Origin: Collinsella sp.
GTDB taxonomy: Bacteria; Actinomycetota; Coriobacteriia; Coriobacteriales; Coriobacteriaceae
NCBI GenBank assembly: GCA_019414055.1
Contig: DXMV01000024.1
Location: 1-64,000 of the forward strand
Length of the DNA stretch: 64,000 bases
Reading direction: 5' to 3'
The position numbers and the translations under genes were made by a program. Positions 51,874-61,565 of the stretch are shown piece by piece (within the stretch, counting starts at the first letter, position 1; each line of letters opens with the position of its first letter). The notes beneath the pieces are model-generated. The model was not told where the DNA came from, did not search any database, and saw only the letters and a program-made list of their open reading frames with translations.

Positions 51874-53744
51874 GTTTGATTACCAGTTAGATCGACACTG
51901 CTCCAAAACTAAAAACTGCAATCGTTAACAATCAGCAATGTTTGATTACCAGTTAGATCGACACTGCTCCAAAACGAGAGTGCGCCAAGTTGGAAGGACG
52001 CCAACGTTTGATTACCAGTTAGATCGACACTGCTCCAAAACCCGTTTTTGTCAGCTCGATTTCCCATCGGGTTTGATTACCAGTTAGATCGACACTGCTC
52101 CAAAACCGGAGAGCTTGCGGCAGTTGGTTTTGTCGCGTTTGATTACCAGTTAGATCGACACTGCTCCAAAACGGCGTTGACATATACGGTGGCATTTCAG
52201 TGTTTGATTACCAGTTAGATCGACACTGCTCCAAAACCTCCACAACCGCTACGGCGCATGGAATGATGTTTGATTACCAGTTAGATCGACACTGCTCCAA
52301 AACCAGCGTTTGCGAGAGTTCCGCGACGTCGCCGTTTGATTACCAGTTAGATCGACACTGCTCCAAAACGTACTTGGATGCAAGACGGCGGACACGCTCG
52401 TTTGATTACCAGTTAGATCGACACTGCTCCAAAACGTGAGGATGACGGCGAGGGTGAGTTCTAGGTTTGATTACCAGTTAGATCGACACTGCTCCAAAAC
52501 ACCGTCAATTACTGCCTTAACAGCTGCAAGTTTGATTACCAGTTAGATCGACACTGCTCCAAAACCACTTGGTCCTCAATCGATTCCTCGCGCTGGTTTG
52601 ATTACCAGTTAGATCGACACTGCTCCAAAACTTTGCTTGTATCTATTTAGCTATGACTTCAAGTTTGATTACCAGTTAGATCGACACTGCTCCAAAACGA
52701 GAACCGCCTCTGCTGGCACGTCGGAAAGTTTGATTACCAGTTAGATCGACACTGCTCCAAAACTGCCCAGAAGGTCATAACCTGGATCGTGCTGTTTGAT
52801 TACCAGTTAGATCGACACTGCTCCAAAACGCGTGGTGCTTGAACTTATAGCAAGCGGAAGTTTGATTACCAGTTAGATCGACACTGCTCCAAAACATTCG
52901 CGTAAAATCGTTGATACCATAGGTGTTTGATTACCAGTTAGATCGACACTGCTCCAAAACAATACTGGTGAGGTAATCATTGCCGCCCTGGTTTGATTAC
53001 CAGTTAGATCGACACTGCTCCAAAACAACGACCTGTACGCAGCGCTCGGTGGCGGGGTTTGATTACCAGTTAGATCGACACTGCTCCAAAACCTAGTTGG
53101 TCAGCCCCCTACTGGGGGGTTTGATTACCAGTTAGATCGACACTGCTCCAAAACAAGTTTTGAATGGCAGAAAGCACACTCACGGTTTGATTACCAGTTA
53201 GATCGACACTGCTCCAAAACAACCGTGATGAATGGTTCACGTTCTCCGATGTTTGATTACCAGTTAGATCGACACTGCTCCAAAACTGGCAGCAATTACT
53301 AGGCTGCGAGCAGCAGTTTGATTACCAGTTAGATCGACACTGCTCCAAAACCGGCGATAGCGGATACCGTGCTATCAGTAAGTTTGATTACCAGTTAGAT
53401 CGACACTGCTCCAAAACTGGCGATAAATTGTAGTCACGCCGCAGGGGTTTGATTACCAGTTAGATCGACACTGCTCCAAAACATCCCCCATGCCGTGAAG
53501 CATGGTCTCGTGTTTGATTACCAGTTAGATCGACACTGCTCCAAAACGCTCGCAACATAAACGGCACTCGCGCTTGCGTTTGATTACCAGTTAGATCGAC
53601 ACTGCTCCAAAACACTGGTGCAGCTGGTGAACAATGAGCGCAGTTTGATTACCAGTTAGATCGACACTGCTCCAAAACGGATTGGACATTGCTCGCATAG
53701 ACAGATAAGTTTGATTACCAGTTAGATCGACACTGCTCCAAAAC
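51874..53744 (-). CRISPR. Type II-A CRISPR array, 29 repeats and 28 spacers
   Basis: Twenty-nine copies of a 36-base repeat, all identical as far as I can read. On the plus strand it begins GTTTGATTACCAGTTAGATC and ends CACTGCTCCAAAAC. On the minus strand, the crRNA sense, it begins GTTTTGGAGCAGTGTCG, resembling the GTTTTAGAGC start of other type II-A repeats. Spacers are mostly 29 or 30 bases; one is 26 (53093-53118) and one 31 (52632-52662). The leader side should be the csn2 side. No repeat is decayed at either end, and the array is the same strand as cas9-cas1-cas2-csn2. Confidence 0.98.
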
Positions 53745-53812
53745 CATTGGAGCAAATTCCCTACTGCGACGGGACGTTCAATCTAACCGATCAGTTCTTT
53801 CAATGCTCCAAA
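53745..53812 (-). promoter_or_regulatory. Short leader with diverged repeat overlapping csn2
   Basis: Only 55 bases separate the csn2 stop from the first repeat. The csn2 3' end itself contains TTTTGGAGCATTG, 12 of 13 matching the repeat start TTTTGGAGCAGTG, and the following bases end in a GGTTAGATTGAAC that resembles the repeat end. TTGCTCCAA next to the first repeat can pair with its TTGGAGC. Confidence 0.45.
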
Positions 53813-54480
53813 AACTGCAGGTCAACCGTTAATTTTTGTTCATGTCCGTAAGACATGGTATCTTTTTTATTTTCCAGGAGCAACAGACTCAATTTAAGGA
53901 AAAACACGTGGTCATAGAGCATTTGCAGCTCATTTTCCGTCAAAAAAGTTTTGAGATTTACAAATACGATTGTCTTTCTGCAGCCAGCGTCAAGAGCAAA
54001 TGAAAGAAAATTCAGCAGATTATCAAGGAACGATTTATCTTCTTGAGGCGCTGCGCCAAATCCTAAAAACTTGAGGTAGCGCTTCAAATCCCATTCTAAC
54101 CCAAACCCCAAATCGGCATTAAAGCCAAGGTTCAATCCGCCTAAACGCAGTTTTATTGCACGTTCAGCCTCTTCCACCTGCATGCGCAGATCTTCGTCTT
54201 CTAGAAACTCACGCTCAACCTTCTTGGTGATTGCAGTCATAAATGCGCGGTCATCCCATGGAAGATTCAGCGCATCAGGCACCACCATTAGAGCGCTGCC
54301 GGGCTTAATCTCCTCATCGTCTTTCCAAAGGGAATAAGGCTCCATCGCCTGGCGCCCCAATCCGTTTTGCAAAGAAGCTACAATCCGCGCGAACAGGGCC
54401 GAGTTCTCGACTTGCAAAACCGATGTCTCCCCTGCTGCTAGCTCCACCGGGTGTTCGAGCCCTGAAAACACGAGCCTCAT
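53800..54480 (-). CDS. csn2: CRISPR-associated protein Csn2 (type II-A)
   Basis: A 226-residue Csn2, the ring-forming DNA-end-binding protein used only for spacer acquisition in type II-A systems. It begins MRLVFSGLEHPVELAAGE, has the helical middle EEAERAIKLRLGG and a C-terminal ATPase-like region (VFVNLKTFLTENELQMLYDH). Length fits the short Csn2 group. Its ATG overlaps the cas2 stop as ATGA. Its presence, with the repeat type, assigns the locus to II-A and not II-C. Confidence 0.9.
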   Translation of the reverse strand: MRLVFSGLEHPVELAAGETSVLQVENSALFARIVASLQNGLGRQAMEPYSLWKDDEEIKPGSALMVVPDALNLPWDDRAFMTAITKKVEREFLEDEDLRMQVEEAERAIKLRLGGLNLGFNADLGFGLEWDLKRYLKFLGFGAAPQEDKSFLDNLLNFLSFALDAGCRKTIVFVNLKTFLTENELQMLYDHVFFLKLSLLLLENKKDTMSYGHEQKLTVDLQFLEH

Positions 54481-54812
54481 AAAACCAGAAGCTCCTCCAT
54501 CGTGTCTATCTCCTCATGGGCCTCGCGGTTACCCGTTATGTACTCCATGGTTGAAAACTGAGATTCGGTCACGCGCAAAACCTGTACAAGGCCAGCTGGC
54601 GGGCGATGTTTCCTGAGTCTTTGCACCGCGCTTCCCGCCGCCCCATCGTTAACGACAAGCTTTGCATACACGGATTCCTGGAGCATAAGATGGCCATCTT
54701 TAAGAAGAAATTTGCGGAACACCCGGTAGTCTTTTCTCTGCGCAGGAGTATCGACGGGCAAATCAAAGAAGACGACAAGCCTCATATATCTGATCCTCTC
54801 CCCGACACTCAT
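54477..54812 (-). CDS. cas2: CRISPR-associated endoribonuclease/integration protein Cas2
   Basis: A 111-residue ferredoxin-fold protein that forms the Cas1-Cas2 integrase core. It has MRLVVFFDLPVDT with the conserved Asp, RKDYRVFRKFLLKDGH and a VLRVTESQF strand. The start at 54812 overlaps the cas1 stop (ATGA) with GAGG before it and gives an N-terminus like other II-A Cas2 proteins; an internal ATG at 54785 is possible. Confidence 0.95.
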   Translation of the reverse strand: MSVGERIRYMRLVVFFDLPVDTPAQRKDYRVFRKFLLKDGHLMLQESVYAKLVVNDGAAGSAVQRLRKHRPPAGLVQVLRVTESQFSTMEYITGNREAHEEIDTMEELLVL

Positions 54813-55690
54813 ACGACCTCAAACGACTCGATTTCGTCTACCGACAGCTTCCGGTCAAGGGCCTTGAAGCAATCGGCAACATACAGAGAGATTACGGAGC
54901 CCACGCGATAGGTGCCACCTCGATATGCGATTCCCTGGTTGAGCATGTCGACCAAAAGCAGCTTTGTCTCCTTAGAGAACTCGCCGTCAAAGTTATCGAA
55001 CACAATGCGGTCTACAAGAGGTCTAAACGGCTCCATAAAATCACAGCTCAAGTTGAACTGATTGAACTCATTTCTATGACAGATCCCCGTCTGCGTAAGG
55101 TATCCACGCGCCGCAATCTCGCGATTGACGCTCGACAGCAGGATCGCATACCCATAATTGAGAGCAGCGTTCAAGGGCGTGTCGTCATCCCTCGAGAAGG
55201 ACGGACCAAACAGGGAGCTGAAATACAGTCGGGCGGCATGACCCTCGCGATTTGTTGTATCTCCAGAGCGCACCTCGGCAACAATGCTCTTGAGCGTCTC
55301 ACCTTGCTCCTCACGCGCACGGGCGTGGAGCACATCGGACTGATGCTTAATCTTGTCGCGCACGATTCGTTGCCATACGCGCTTTTTGATCGGCTCGCCC
55401 CACTCAAGCTGCTCTGCAATACGCTTGCTGGTGTTATGGGCCCCGTATAGCGGCAAATACTGCCCAATGGGGTCGCGCTTCTCGTCAGAAACGACAAACG
55501 CGACCTTTGCCTTGGCAAGCTCCGAGAGCAGATAAGCGCTTATGAACACCTGGTTGGTCTGAAGGACGACCGACGAAATCTCCGAAAGGTGGACCTTCGC
55601 CGTGTCGTCCTCCCGACGGACAACCATGTACCCGCCCTTGTATTGCAGTTTGCAAGGGCTGGAAATGACAATGTTCCTAAAGCCCGACAC
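54809..55690 (-). CDS. cas1: CRISPR-associated integrase Cas1
   Basis: A 293-residue type II Cas1, the metal-dependent integrase that inserts new spacers. The beta-rich N-terminal domain (KLQYKGGYMVVRREDD) is followed by the all-helical domain with NYGYAILLSSVNREIAARGY, HRNEFNQFNLSCDFMEPFRP and the C-terminal DGEFSKETKLLLVDML, containing the catalytic Glu, His and Asp/Glu set. Its start overlaps the cas9 3' end by 14 bases. Confidence 0.96.
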   Translation of the reverse strand: MSGFRNIVISSPCKLQYKGGYMVVRREDDTAKVHLSEISSVVLQTNQVFISAYLLSELAKAKVAFVVSDEKRDPIGQYLPLYGAHNTSKRIAEQLEWGEPIKKRVWQRIVRDKIKHQSDVLHARAREEQGETLKSIVAEVRSGDTTNREGHAARLYFSSLFGPSFSRDDDTPLNAALNYGYAILLSSVNREIAARGYLTQTGICHRNEFNQFNLSCDFMEPFRPLVDRIVFDNFDGEFSKETKLLLVDMLNQGIAYRGGTYRVGSVISLYVADCFKALDRKLSVDEIESFEVV

Positions 55691-58600
55691 GGGTCCTTCT
55701 CTCGAACATACCCGTTGCAGACTGGTCGATAATCACAAAAGTCGTCTTCGGGTCATTAAGCAATTTAGAGAACACGACCTGAAGGGTCCCGGTTCGCTTA
55801 GGCCCTCCTATGCACGACAAATCAACTCGATCATTTGATCCATTGAGAACAGGGCATAGATTCTTTACAAGAATAATTTTATCCTCGCGCCCAAGATGTT
55901 TTGAACGCTCGGCTATTGTATCTAGCCCAATGAGGCGGGAAATCCTTGATCCAACGATTCCAGTCGACTCTGATAGCTTCTCTAGAACACGGTCGATAGA
56001 AGAGTCAGTATCCCCCACAATTGCCCGTTGCCCATCTTGTCCAATCGCCACCTCACATGCCGAAAGCAGTTCTTTTTTACCACGGAGCACGAACCTCTCG
56101 CCATCCACCTCAATCAGCTGTTTCTTGTAGATCTTCGACCTCGTGATACCGACGTATTCCAGGCCCTCCTTCTCCGCAAGTCCCCTTGCATATTCGCCGA
56201 GTGCCGCCGAGTCGCCCTCGATGCGCGCCGCAAGCCACACGGGAACCTGAGAGAACCGGAACACCGGCTTACCCTTCTTTTTGGCCTCATAGATAAAGAA
56301 ATACGCAAACTGCTGGCTCGAAAAACCGCCGTATTGCTTAGCATCAAGCCCCTGCTTGGTCGACAACTCAAGCTTTGCGCCCATCTTGGGATCACGCGGT
56401 GAGTAAATCGTTGCCTTCCAGAACGCGCCCGTATCCTCCTGTGGCATCCTCGAGATGTAGCACTGGCGATAGTTGAGCGCGCGGCGAATGCCCTCGACCT
56501 CCGCTGCTGCGTTCCAGCCGTCCGGAAGATACTTTCCCCTATAGCGCTTGACCTCGTCGTCCTCGGTCCAGGCATCGTCAAAGACCTCGCCCGTCTCGGG
56601 ATCAAATCCCGCAGTCATAAAGCTATTGACGACAAAACCGGCAGATCCAGGCATGCGATGGGTTTTCTTAAACAGCTCAGACTGCTCGCGCACGTACTTC
56701 TTAATCACATGCGAGTAACCGATGGGGTTCTCGTACATTCCGGGATGGCGCATCTGGATAAACAGGCCCAAGCGACAGGCCAGATATGCATCATGTGCAT
56801 GGTGGAAATCGTTGGCTTCACGGCATTTGACCAAACCGGCAGCCTCACGAAGGTTGTGTGATACGCTCGCCTTAACGGGAACGATCTTCGTTCCCTCGTC
56901 GACATAACGCGCCTCAAGCAACGCCTGCGCCATCTTGACCATCTGGCTCGTCTCCACGAGCTGACGCGCGACAAAGCCCTTCATGGCGCTCTCGTTTATG
57001 GAAGAACGCAGCAGGTTGCGATACTTTTTATCGCCAATGAGCTTCGCCTGGTGCAGCTGCTTCCACGTTTCGCCCATCTTCCAGCGAATGCTTTTATCAA
57101 TCAACAGCTGATCGGTCTTGTGCTGGTTCTCCTCGCGGTACACCAGCGCCTTGTTTTCAAGGCTGTCGTCCTTAATGTATGCGCGCGGGATGATATGGTC
57201 GACCTCGTACTCACCCGAGCCCGCCATAAGCTTATTAAGGTCGATGGCGCGACCAGAATACAAGCACTTTCCGTTCTGCATCAAATAGAGGGTCAAGCGC
57301 TCGTCAAGGTCTACATTGGCTGCCTTAAGCTCCTTGAAATCGCCCATAACAGCTAGGTCGCCGCCCTCGGCCTTAAACGCCTTGAGAGCGTCCTCGATGG
57401 CGTCCCAGCGCTTTGTGGTCCGCTTGCCCTTCTTCTTCTCGTCCTCGTCGCGAGTCACCTCAACAAAAACGTTGGCCGGCGCGTGCCCCGCAATAATCGC
57501 GATTTCGTCAACAATGCGAATTGCCTGATTCAGGCTTCGACGAATCGCCGGAGATCCGGGGAGCTCATTTACGCCTAGAGATTTCTCGTTTTCGGCATAG
57601 TATTTGCGATTGTGCTCATCCACTTTTTCCTGGAAGCCCAGCGTATTGTCGTGGAGAACCTCCATCATCACCATGGTCTCGCCCAAGCGTCGCTCGGAGC
57701 TGGGGTTTCCCTCTCGCAGCACGTCCATGATGCTCATAGAGCGACCAGCCTGTGTATCAATCCTGATACCCGTCAGGAACTTCTCCGACAGACGCCCCCA
57801 GCCAGTCAAACGCTTTTTGCAAATCTTCTTAATCTGCTCGGCATCGAGCATTCCATTGCCACTTGGACCAAACTCATCCTGCAGTTTTTCCTTAAGGATC
57901 GAGCGGTCCTCGAACAAAGTGTTCCACAGAATGATCTTTTCGATAACCGGATACTCGGCACGGCTCAATTCGTCCACGTCAAAGATGTCCTTGGCAAAGA
58001 AGATGTACGAGCCCATCTTCGATTCAAGACCGCTCTCGCCCTGGCCGCCGCGGACAACCGGATTTGTTGCGTCGCCCTCTTTTACAAGCCAATCGGCAAT
58101 CATCCTGTAAGTAACGCGGCGCTTTTTATGGAAAAGCTCATGGACAATGCCCTCGCGCTGCGCGGCATCCAAGCGCTGCCAATCGTCACCATCTTCAGAC
58201 CAGCGAACACCATTGAGTTCATTCAGAACGCAGAACTCCTCATAGAGCAAAGACTGCTTGGGGAGCACCTTCTCGCCAGCAAGATACGTGCAATCACCCG
58301 TCATGCGCATGATAAAGTTCTCGGCGCTCTTGTTCTTATCGATCACGGTATCCCAGTTCCAAGGCGTGATCGTCGCATCTTCCATGCCGGGCTTGCGCTC
58401 GGACCACTGGAATCGATGGTTGCCATGTTTGTCCTGGGCAGCATTTTTAGGCGTCAGCGGTCCCACATAGTACGGGATACGGAACGTGACCAGACTCTCG
58501 ATCTTCGCAGCCTCGTCCTTAAGGAACGGATAGAAGCGACCCTGGTTTTTGAGAATGGCCTGCAGCTCCTCAAGATGCAGCTGATAGTAGATGGCACCGT

Positions 58601-59864
58601 TATCACTCGTCTTAAGGCGACGCAAAAAGCGTTGTTTGTCGAATGCGTCCATCATGGCGATATAGCGCTCGTCCGTCTCCGCGCCCGTTCCCGCAAAGAG
58701 CTTCTTTACGGATTTAGCGAAGTCATCATAAGACAGTTTGTGCAGGTCATATGCGGTGTAACCCTGTGCCTTAGAGGCATCGTAGTCGCGCGAGGGGTCG
58801 TCGCTATTCGAATCATGATAGGTTGCGCCGCGAAAGAAAGATTCATATGAACCGGGAGCATATTCGCGGACCAAAGTCTTGAGTCGATCCAGATCATTCG
58901 CGTAACAATTGTATTTTTCGATCATGTTGACCGAGATTGTCTGGCCCTCAGCATAGGACAAAAGCCCCTGCAGCACGTAAGCAGAGTAAACACCGCAAAC
59001 GGACTCAAGAAGCTCCATGCAGTCATCGGGACATGCGACCTGCAGCGCTTCTAGCTTCTCGTCATCCGAAAGCGCGAGCTTAGTTGCCTCGCACTCAAAC
59101 TCGCCAAACACATCTTTGAACTCACATTGGAGGCCGACGACAGCATTCGACAGAGCCTTCGCCAGCTTTTTGTTCGCAGCCGTATCCGCAGTGTCCACTT
59201 TTACAAGCGCCTGAATGTCTTTTGCCTTTTGCGAACGAGAATATCGCTCATCAGCCAAGATCTTCGCCACAGAGAGTTCATCAAGCTTCGCGAACCCATA
59301 TTCCCTCGATTCGCACCATGCCTTCAGAGCGCCATTGAGATTCTTGAGGGCATCGGATGTCTTTGCCGTCTTTGCCGTCAGCTTCTCCCCCTGGCGCAAG
59401 AAGTTACCGCGATGCTTAACGATGTTATGGATTGCGAGATACACCAATCGAAGATCGACCTGCTCGTCGGTGTCCATAAGGTAAGTGCGCAGATGATAGA
59501 TGGTCGGGAAGCGATCGTAGTAATCGGCCTTCGTGAAGTCCTTGGTAAAGATCGGATCGCCCTCAATGGTCCTCGACTGGTTAAGTCGCATGAAAAAGCC
59601 CGGATCGACCTCGCTCATCGCAGGCTCGAACAGTTTTTGCAGCAAGTCGAGGCGCCAGCGGCGGCGCACGTAACGGCGACGCTGCCCACGATGAACGCGC
59701 GCCTCGGACGCCGGCTGCGCGCTATCGAACAAACGACTGCCCCACGTCGGCTGTTTCTTAAAATGCAGAAGCTTGCCCTGAGCATCGGTCACCGCCCAAC
59801 CAACGGAGCCGGTTCCCATGTCGAGGCCGATATTGTAGTCGCCAGAGTAGTTTCTTAAATTCAT
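55677..59864 (-). CDS. cas9: CRISPR-associated endonuclease Cas9
   Basis: A 1395-residue Cas9, the crRNA:tracrRNA-guided double-strand DNA nuclease. RuvC-I is NIGLDMGTGSVGWAVTD with Asp15; the arginine-rich bridge helix RGQRRRYVRRRWRLDLLQ follows. RuvC-II is NVFVEVTRDEDEKKKGKR, the HNH domain has EYEVDHIIPRAYIKDDS with His890, and RuvC-III is NDFHHAHDAYLACRLG near 1020. Active-site residues look intact and the size fits type II-A. ATG at 59864 follows GGAAGGG. It heads the operon cas9-cas1-cas2-csn2. The tracrRNA is divergent, 40 bases upstream, so the cas promoter must lie over or within the anti-repeat. The PAM cannot be read here. Confidence 0.98.
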   Translation of the reverse strand: MNLRNYSGDYNIGLDMGTGSVGWAVTDAQGKLLHFKKQPTWGSRLFDSAQPASEARVHRGQRRRYVRRRWRLDLLQKLFEPAMSEVDPGFFMRLNQSRTIEGDPIFTKDFTKADYYDRFPTIYHLRTYLMDTDEQVDLRLVYLAIHNIVKHRGNFLRQGEKLTAKTAKTSDALKNLNGALKAWCESREYGFAKLDELSVAKILADERYSRSQKAKDIQALVKVDTADTAANKKLAKALSNAVVGLQCEFKDVFGEFECEATKLALSDDEKLEALQVACPDDCMELLESVCGVYSAYVLQGLLSYAEGQTISVNMIEKYNCYANDLDRLKTLVREYAPGSYESFFRGATYHDSNSDDPSRDYDASKAQGYTAYDLHKLSYDDFAKSVKKLFAGTGAETDERYIAMMDAFDKQRFLRRLKTSDNGAIYYQLHLEELQAILKNQGRFYPFLKDEAAKIESLVTFRIPYYVGPLTPKNAAQDKHGNHRFQWSERKPGMEDATITPWNWDTVIDKNKSAENFIMRMTGDCTYLAGEKVLPKQSLLYEEFCVLNELNGVRWSEDGDDWQRLDAAQREGIVHELFHKKRRVTYRMIADWLVKEGDATNPVVRGGQGESGLESKMGSYIFFAKDIFDVDELSRAEYPVIEKIILWNTLFEDRSILKEKLQDEFGPSGNGMLDAEQIKKICKKRLTGWGRLSEKFLTGIRIDTQAGRSMSIMDVLREGNPSSERRLGETMVMMEVLHDNTLGFQEKVDEHNRKYYAENEKSLGVNELPGSPAIRRSLNQAIRIVDEIAIIAGHAPANVFVEVTRDEDEKKKGKRTTKRWDAIEDALKAFKAEGGDLAVMGDFKELKAANVDLDERLTLYLMQNGKCLYSGRAIDLNKLMAGSGEYEVDHIIPRAYIKDDSLENKALVYREENQHKTDQLLIDKSIRWKMGETWKQLHQAKLIGDKKYRNLLRSSINESAMKGFVARQLVETSQMVKMAQALLEARYVDEGTKIVPVKASVSHNLREAAGLVKCREANDFHHAHDAYLACRLGLFIQMRHPGMYENPIGYSHVIKKYVREQSELFKKTHRMPGSAGFVVNSFMTAGFDPETGEVFDDAWTEDDEVKRYRGKYLPDGWNAAAEVEGIRRALNYRQCYISRMPQEDTGAFWKATIYSPRDPKMGAKLELSTKQGLDAKQYGGFSSQQFAYFFIYEAKKKGKPVFRFSQVPVWLAARIEGDSAALGEYARGLAEKEGLEYVGITRSKIYKKQLIEVDGERFVLRGKKELLSACEVAIGQDGQRAIVGDTDSSIDRVLEKLSESTGIVGSRISRLIGLDTIAERSKHLGREDKIILVKNLCPVLNGSNDRVDLSCIGGPKRTGTLQVVFSKLLNDPKTTFVIIDQSATGMFERRTRVGL

Positions 59865-59902
59865 GTCGACCAGCCCTTCCGCGCTGTGTTACAGTTGCCT
59901 TG

Positions 59903-60030
59903 TCGATTACCAGTTACATCGGCACTGCGAGTCAAAATACGGCTTTGCCAAAAATGCCTTCCTTGGAAGGCGTCCCGTAGGGGACAATTTGACTTGCCAG
60001 AGGGGTTCCATTTGGGACCCCTCTTTTTTT
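59903..60030 (+). ncRNA. tracrRNA
   Basis: Divergent to cas9. The anti-repeat GATTACCAGTTACATCGGCAC followed by TGC (59905-59928) matches the repeat complement at all but two positions. It continues GAGT-CAAAAT, which with the crRNA GUUUUG-GA gives the usual bulged lower stem. Then follow hairpins GGCTTTGCC, GCCTTCC/GGAAGGC and GTCCC-GTAG-GGGAC, and a terminator AGAGGGGTTCC/GGGACCCCTCT with seven T. A -35-like TCGACC and -10-like TACAGT precede it. Confidence 0.9.
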
Positions 60031-60070
60031 GATACTACTACCGCGAGCGGACATTTTTTAATAGCTATCG

Positions 60071-60097
60071 GCAAACGTAATGTTGCTCAACGTTTGC
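60071..60097. promoter_or_regulatory. 8-bp inverted repeat after tracrRNA
   Basis: GCAAACGT and ACGTTTGC flank 11 bases. It has operator-like spacing but no gene start is near it; it could be a leftover site. Confidence 0.3.
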
Positions 60098-60147
60098 GCT
60101 ATGAGCGTGAGCGTTTAATGGAGTGCCTGCGGGTCCTGTCGCCGCAT

Positions 60148-60185
60148 AAAAACGGGGCAGCCCGCACTCCCGCGAACCGCCCCGT
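60148..60185 (-). terminator. Intrinsic terminator after the zinc-ribbon protein gene
   Basis: On the minus strand ACGGGGC pairs with GCCCCGT around about 20 GC-rich bases, followed by TTTTATG. Confidence 0.75.
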
Positions 60186-60227
60186 ACCCCTGGCTATCGC
60201 GTCATAAGACCAACCAGCACCACTCCC

Positions 60228-61565
60228 CTACTTACCAAATAGCGCACCCAGCAGGCCGCGGCGTTTGGGCTTTTCTTCTCGGTAGGAACCCTTGACGGCG
60301 GCTGCAACCTGCCGCGGCTGTTCGCCGCCTCCACGGTGCACGATCTGGTACAGGAACGGCAATTTAACGTATTTGACCTCGATGGGTGTGGCGTGCACGG
60401 TGCTTTCACTCGACAGCATCACGTTGGGATTGAGCGATGCCACCACATGCGTCTCGCATTTGTCGCTAAACACCACCGCGGCCGCGCGGCCCGTCTGGCC
60501 GTTGACGGCGATGCGCACCTGCTCGCCATCGCGGCTGTCCGTCGCTGGGCGATCGACAAAGTAGACCGGCACCATCACCAGACCGTCTTTATGCTTGCGG
60601 GCCTTGCGCGCCCACGTGCGGATGCTCTTTTTATTGAGCCCCAGCACCGCCTCGGCATCGTTGCCTGCAACGTCAAGCGCCAGCTTATCAATAACCACCT
60701 GGTCCTTGGTGGACGCATCAACGGAAACGACGCGGAAGTCGCCTTCCTGCATAGCGGGATCGAACGGCCCCACCTTGGCAAAGTCCCACGGCTCCAAAAT
60801 GCCCATAAGGCGAACGTCCAGGTAGTTTGCCCGCGGATACGCCCAGTCGAGCACCTCGTAGTACACCAGGGTTTCCTTGCTCAGGCCCTTGCCCGGGAAG
60901 CTCGCCATCATACGCAGGTCCGCCAGCGCCATGGGGAAATAGAAGAGCATCATGTCGTTTTGGATCGCGTCTTCCACGTCGTGCCCGGCAAAGGCATCCG
61001 GGTACTGGCGCACCAGCTGCAGCGCGTTGGCACGTGCCTGCTGCGGTGAGATTTCGCAGGGAATACCCTGCTCCGGCACATACTCCGCACCCACGCCCAT
61101 GGTCAGACGTTTGCTAAACGTACCGGGCTTGAGCAGGTCGGCAATGCCGATCTTGTTGCCGCAGGACGGGCACTCAAACACACGCTGCGTTGACTCGCCC
61201 TCAAAGGACGCTCCGCAGAAGGGGCAAGGAATGCTCACATGCGTGGCCTCTTGGAACTCCTGCGCCGTGCCGCGATCCTCCCACAGCAGATGTTCCAGGA
61301 CCGACTGATTGCGCCAGTGCGAATTGAAGAAATACCAGTCCGGGTCCTCCGGGCGCTCGAGTTGCGACACATGCGTGAGCTTGAGCAGTCCATCCACCAC
61401 CGTCAACGGCGTATGGCGAATGCCCAAAGCGCTCTTGGGCTCTCCGGCGTCCGCCTGCCACGGAATGACCGCGCCGCAATAGGCGCACTCAAAGCTGCGC
61501 TTAGCCTGGTGCGAGTACATAGGGCCGCCGCAGTTTTGACATTTAATGGCAAACATCTCGTCCAT
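60228..61565 (-). CDS. Zinc-ribbon protein of unknown function
   Basis: A 445-residue soluble protein with two zinc-binding segments: CQNCGG...CAYCG near the N-terminus and CPFCGASFEG...CPSCGNKIG near residue 130. The rest has no obvious enzyme motif; a basic tail (KPKRRGLLGALFGK) ends it. Proteins of this layout (TFIIB-type zinc finger, large helical part) are known from Actinobacteria without assigned function. ATG at 61565 follows AAGGAGG; the frame continues to 61616. It is divergent from the CDF gene. Confidence 0.82.
   Translation of the reverse strand: MDEMFAIKCQNCGGPMYSHQAKRSFECAYCGAVIPWQADAGEPKSALGIRHTPLTVVDGLLKLTHVSQLERPEDPDWYFFNSHWRNQSVLEHLLWEDRGTAQEFQEATHVSIPCPFCGASFEGESTQRVFECPSCGNKIGIADLLKPGTFSKRLTMGVGAEYVPEQGIPCEISPQQARANALQLVRQYPDAFAGHDVEDAIQNDMMLFYFPMALADLRMMASFPGKGLSKETLVYYEVLDWAYPRANYLDVRLMGILEPWDFAKVGPFDPAMQEGDFRVVSVDASTKDQVVIDKLALDVAGNDAEAVLGLNKKSIRTWARKARKHKDGLVMVPVYFVDRPATDSRDGEQVRIAVNGQTGRAAAVVFSDKCETHVVASLNPNVMLSSESTVHATPIEVKYVKLPFLYQIVHRGGGEQPRQVAAAVKGSYREEKPKRRGLLGALFGK

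Noticed and set aside
52200..52439. Open frame translating the CRISPR repeats into a repeated FDYQLDRHCSKT peptide
   Set aside because: It is only the 66-base period read in frame; spacers break it elsewhere.
59863..60207. Plus-strand frame of 114 codons starting opposite the cas9 start
   Set aside because: It runs through the tracrRNA and its terminator and has no homology-like features.
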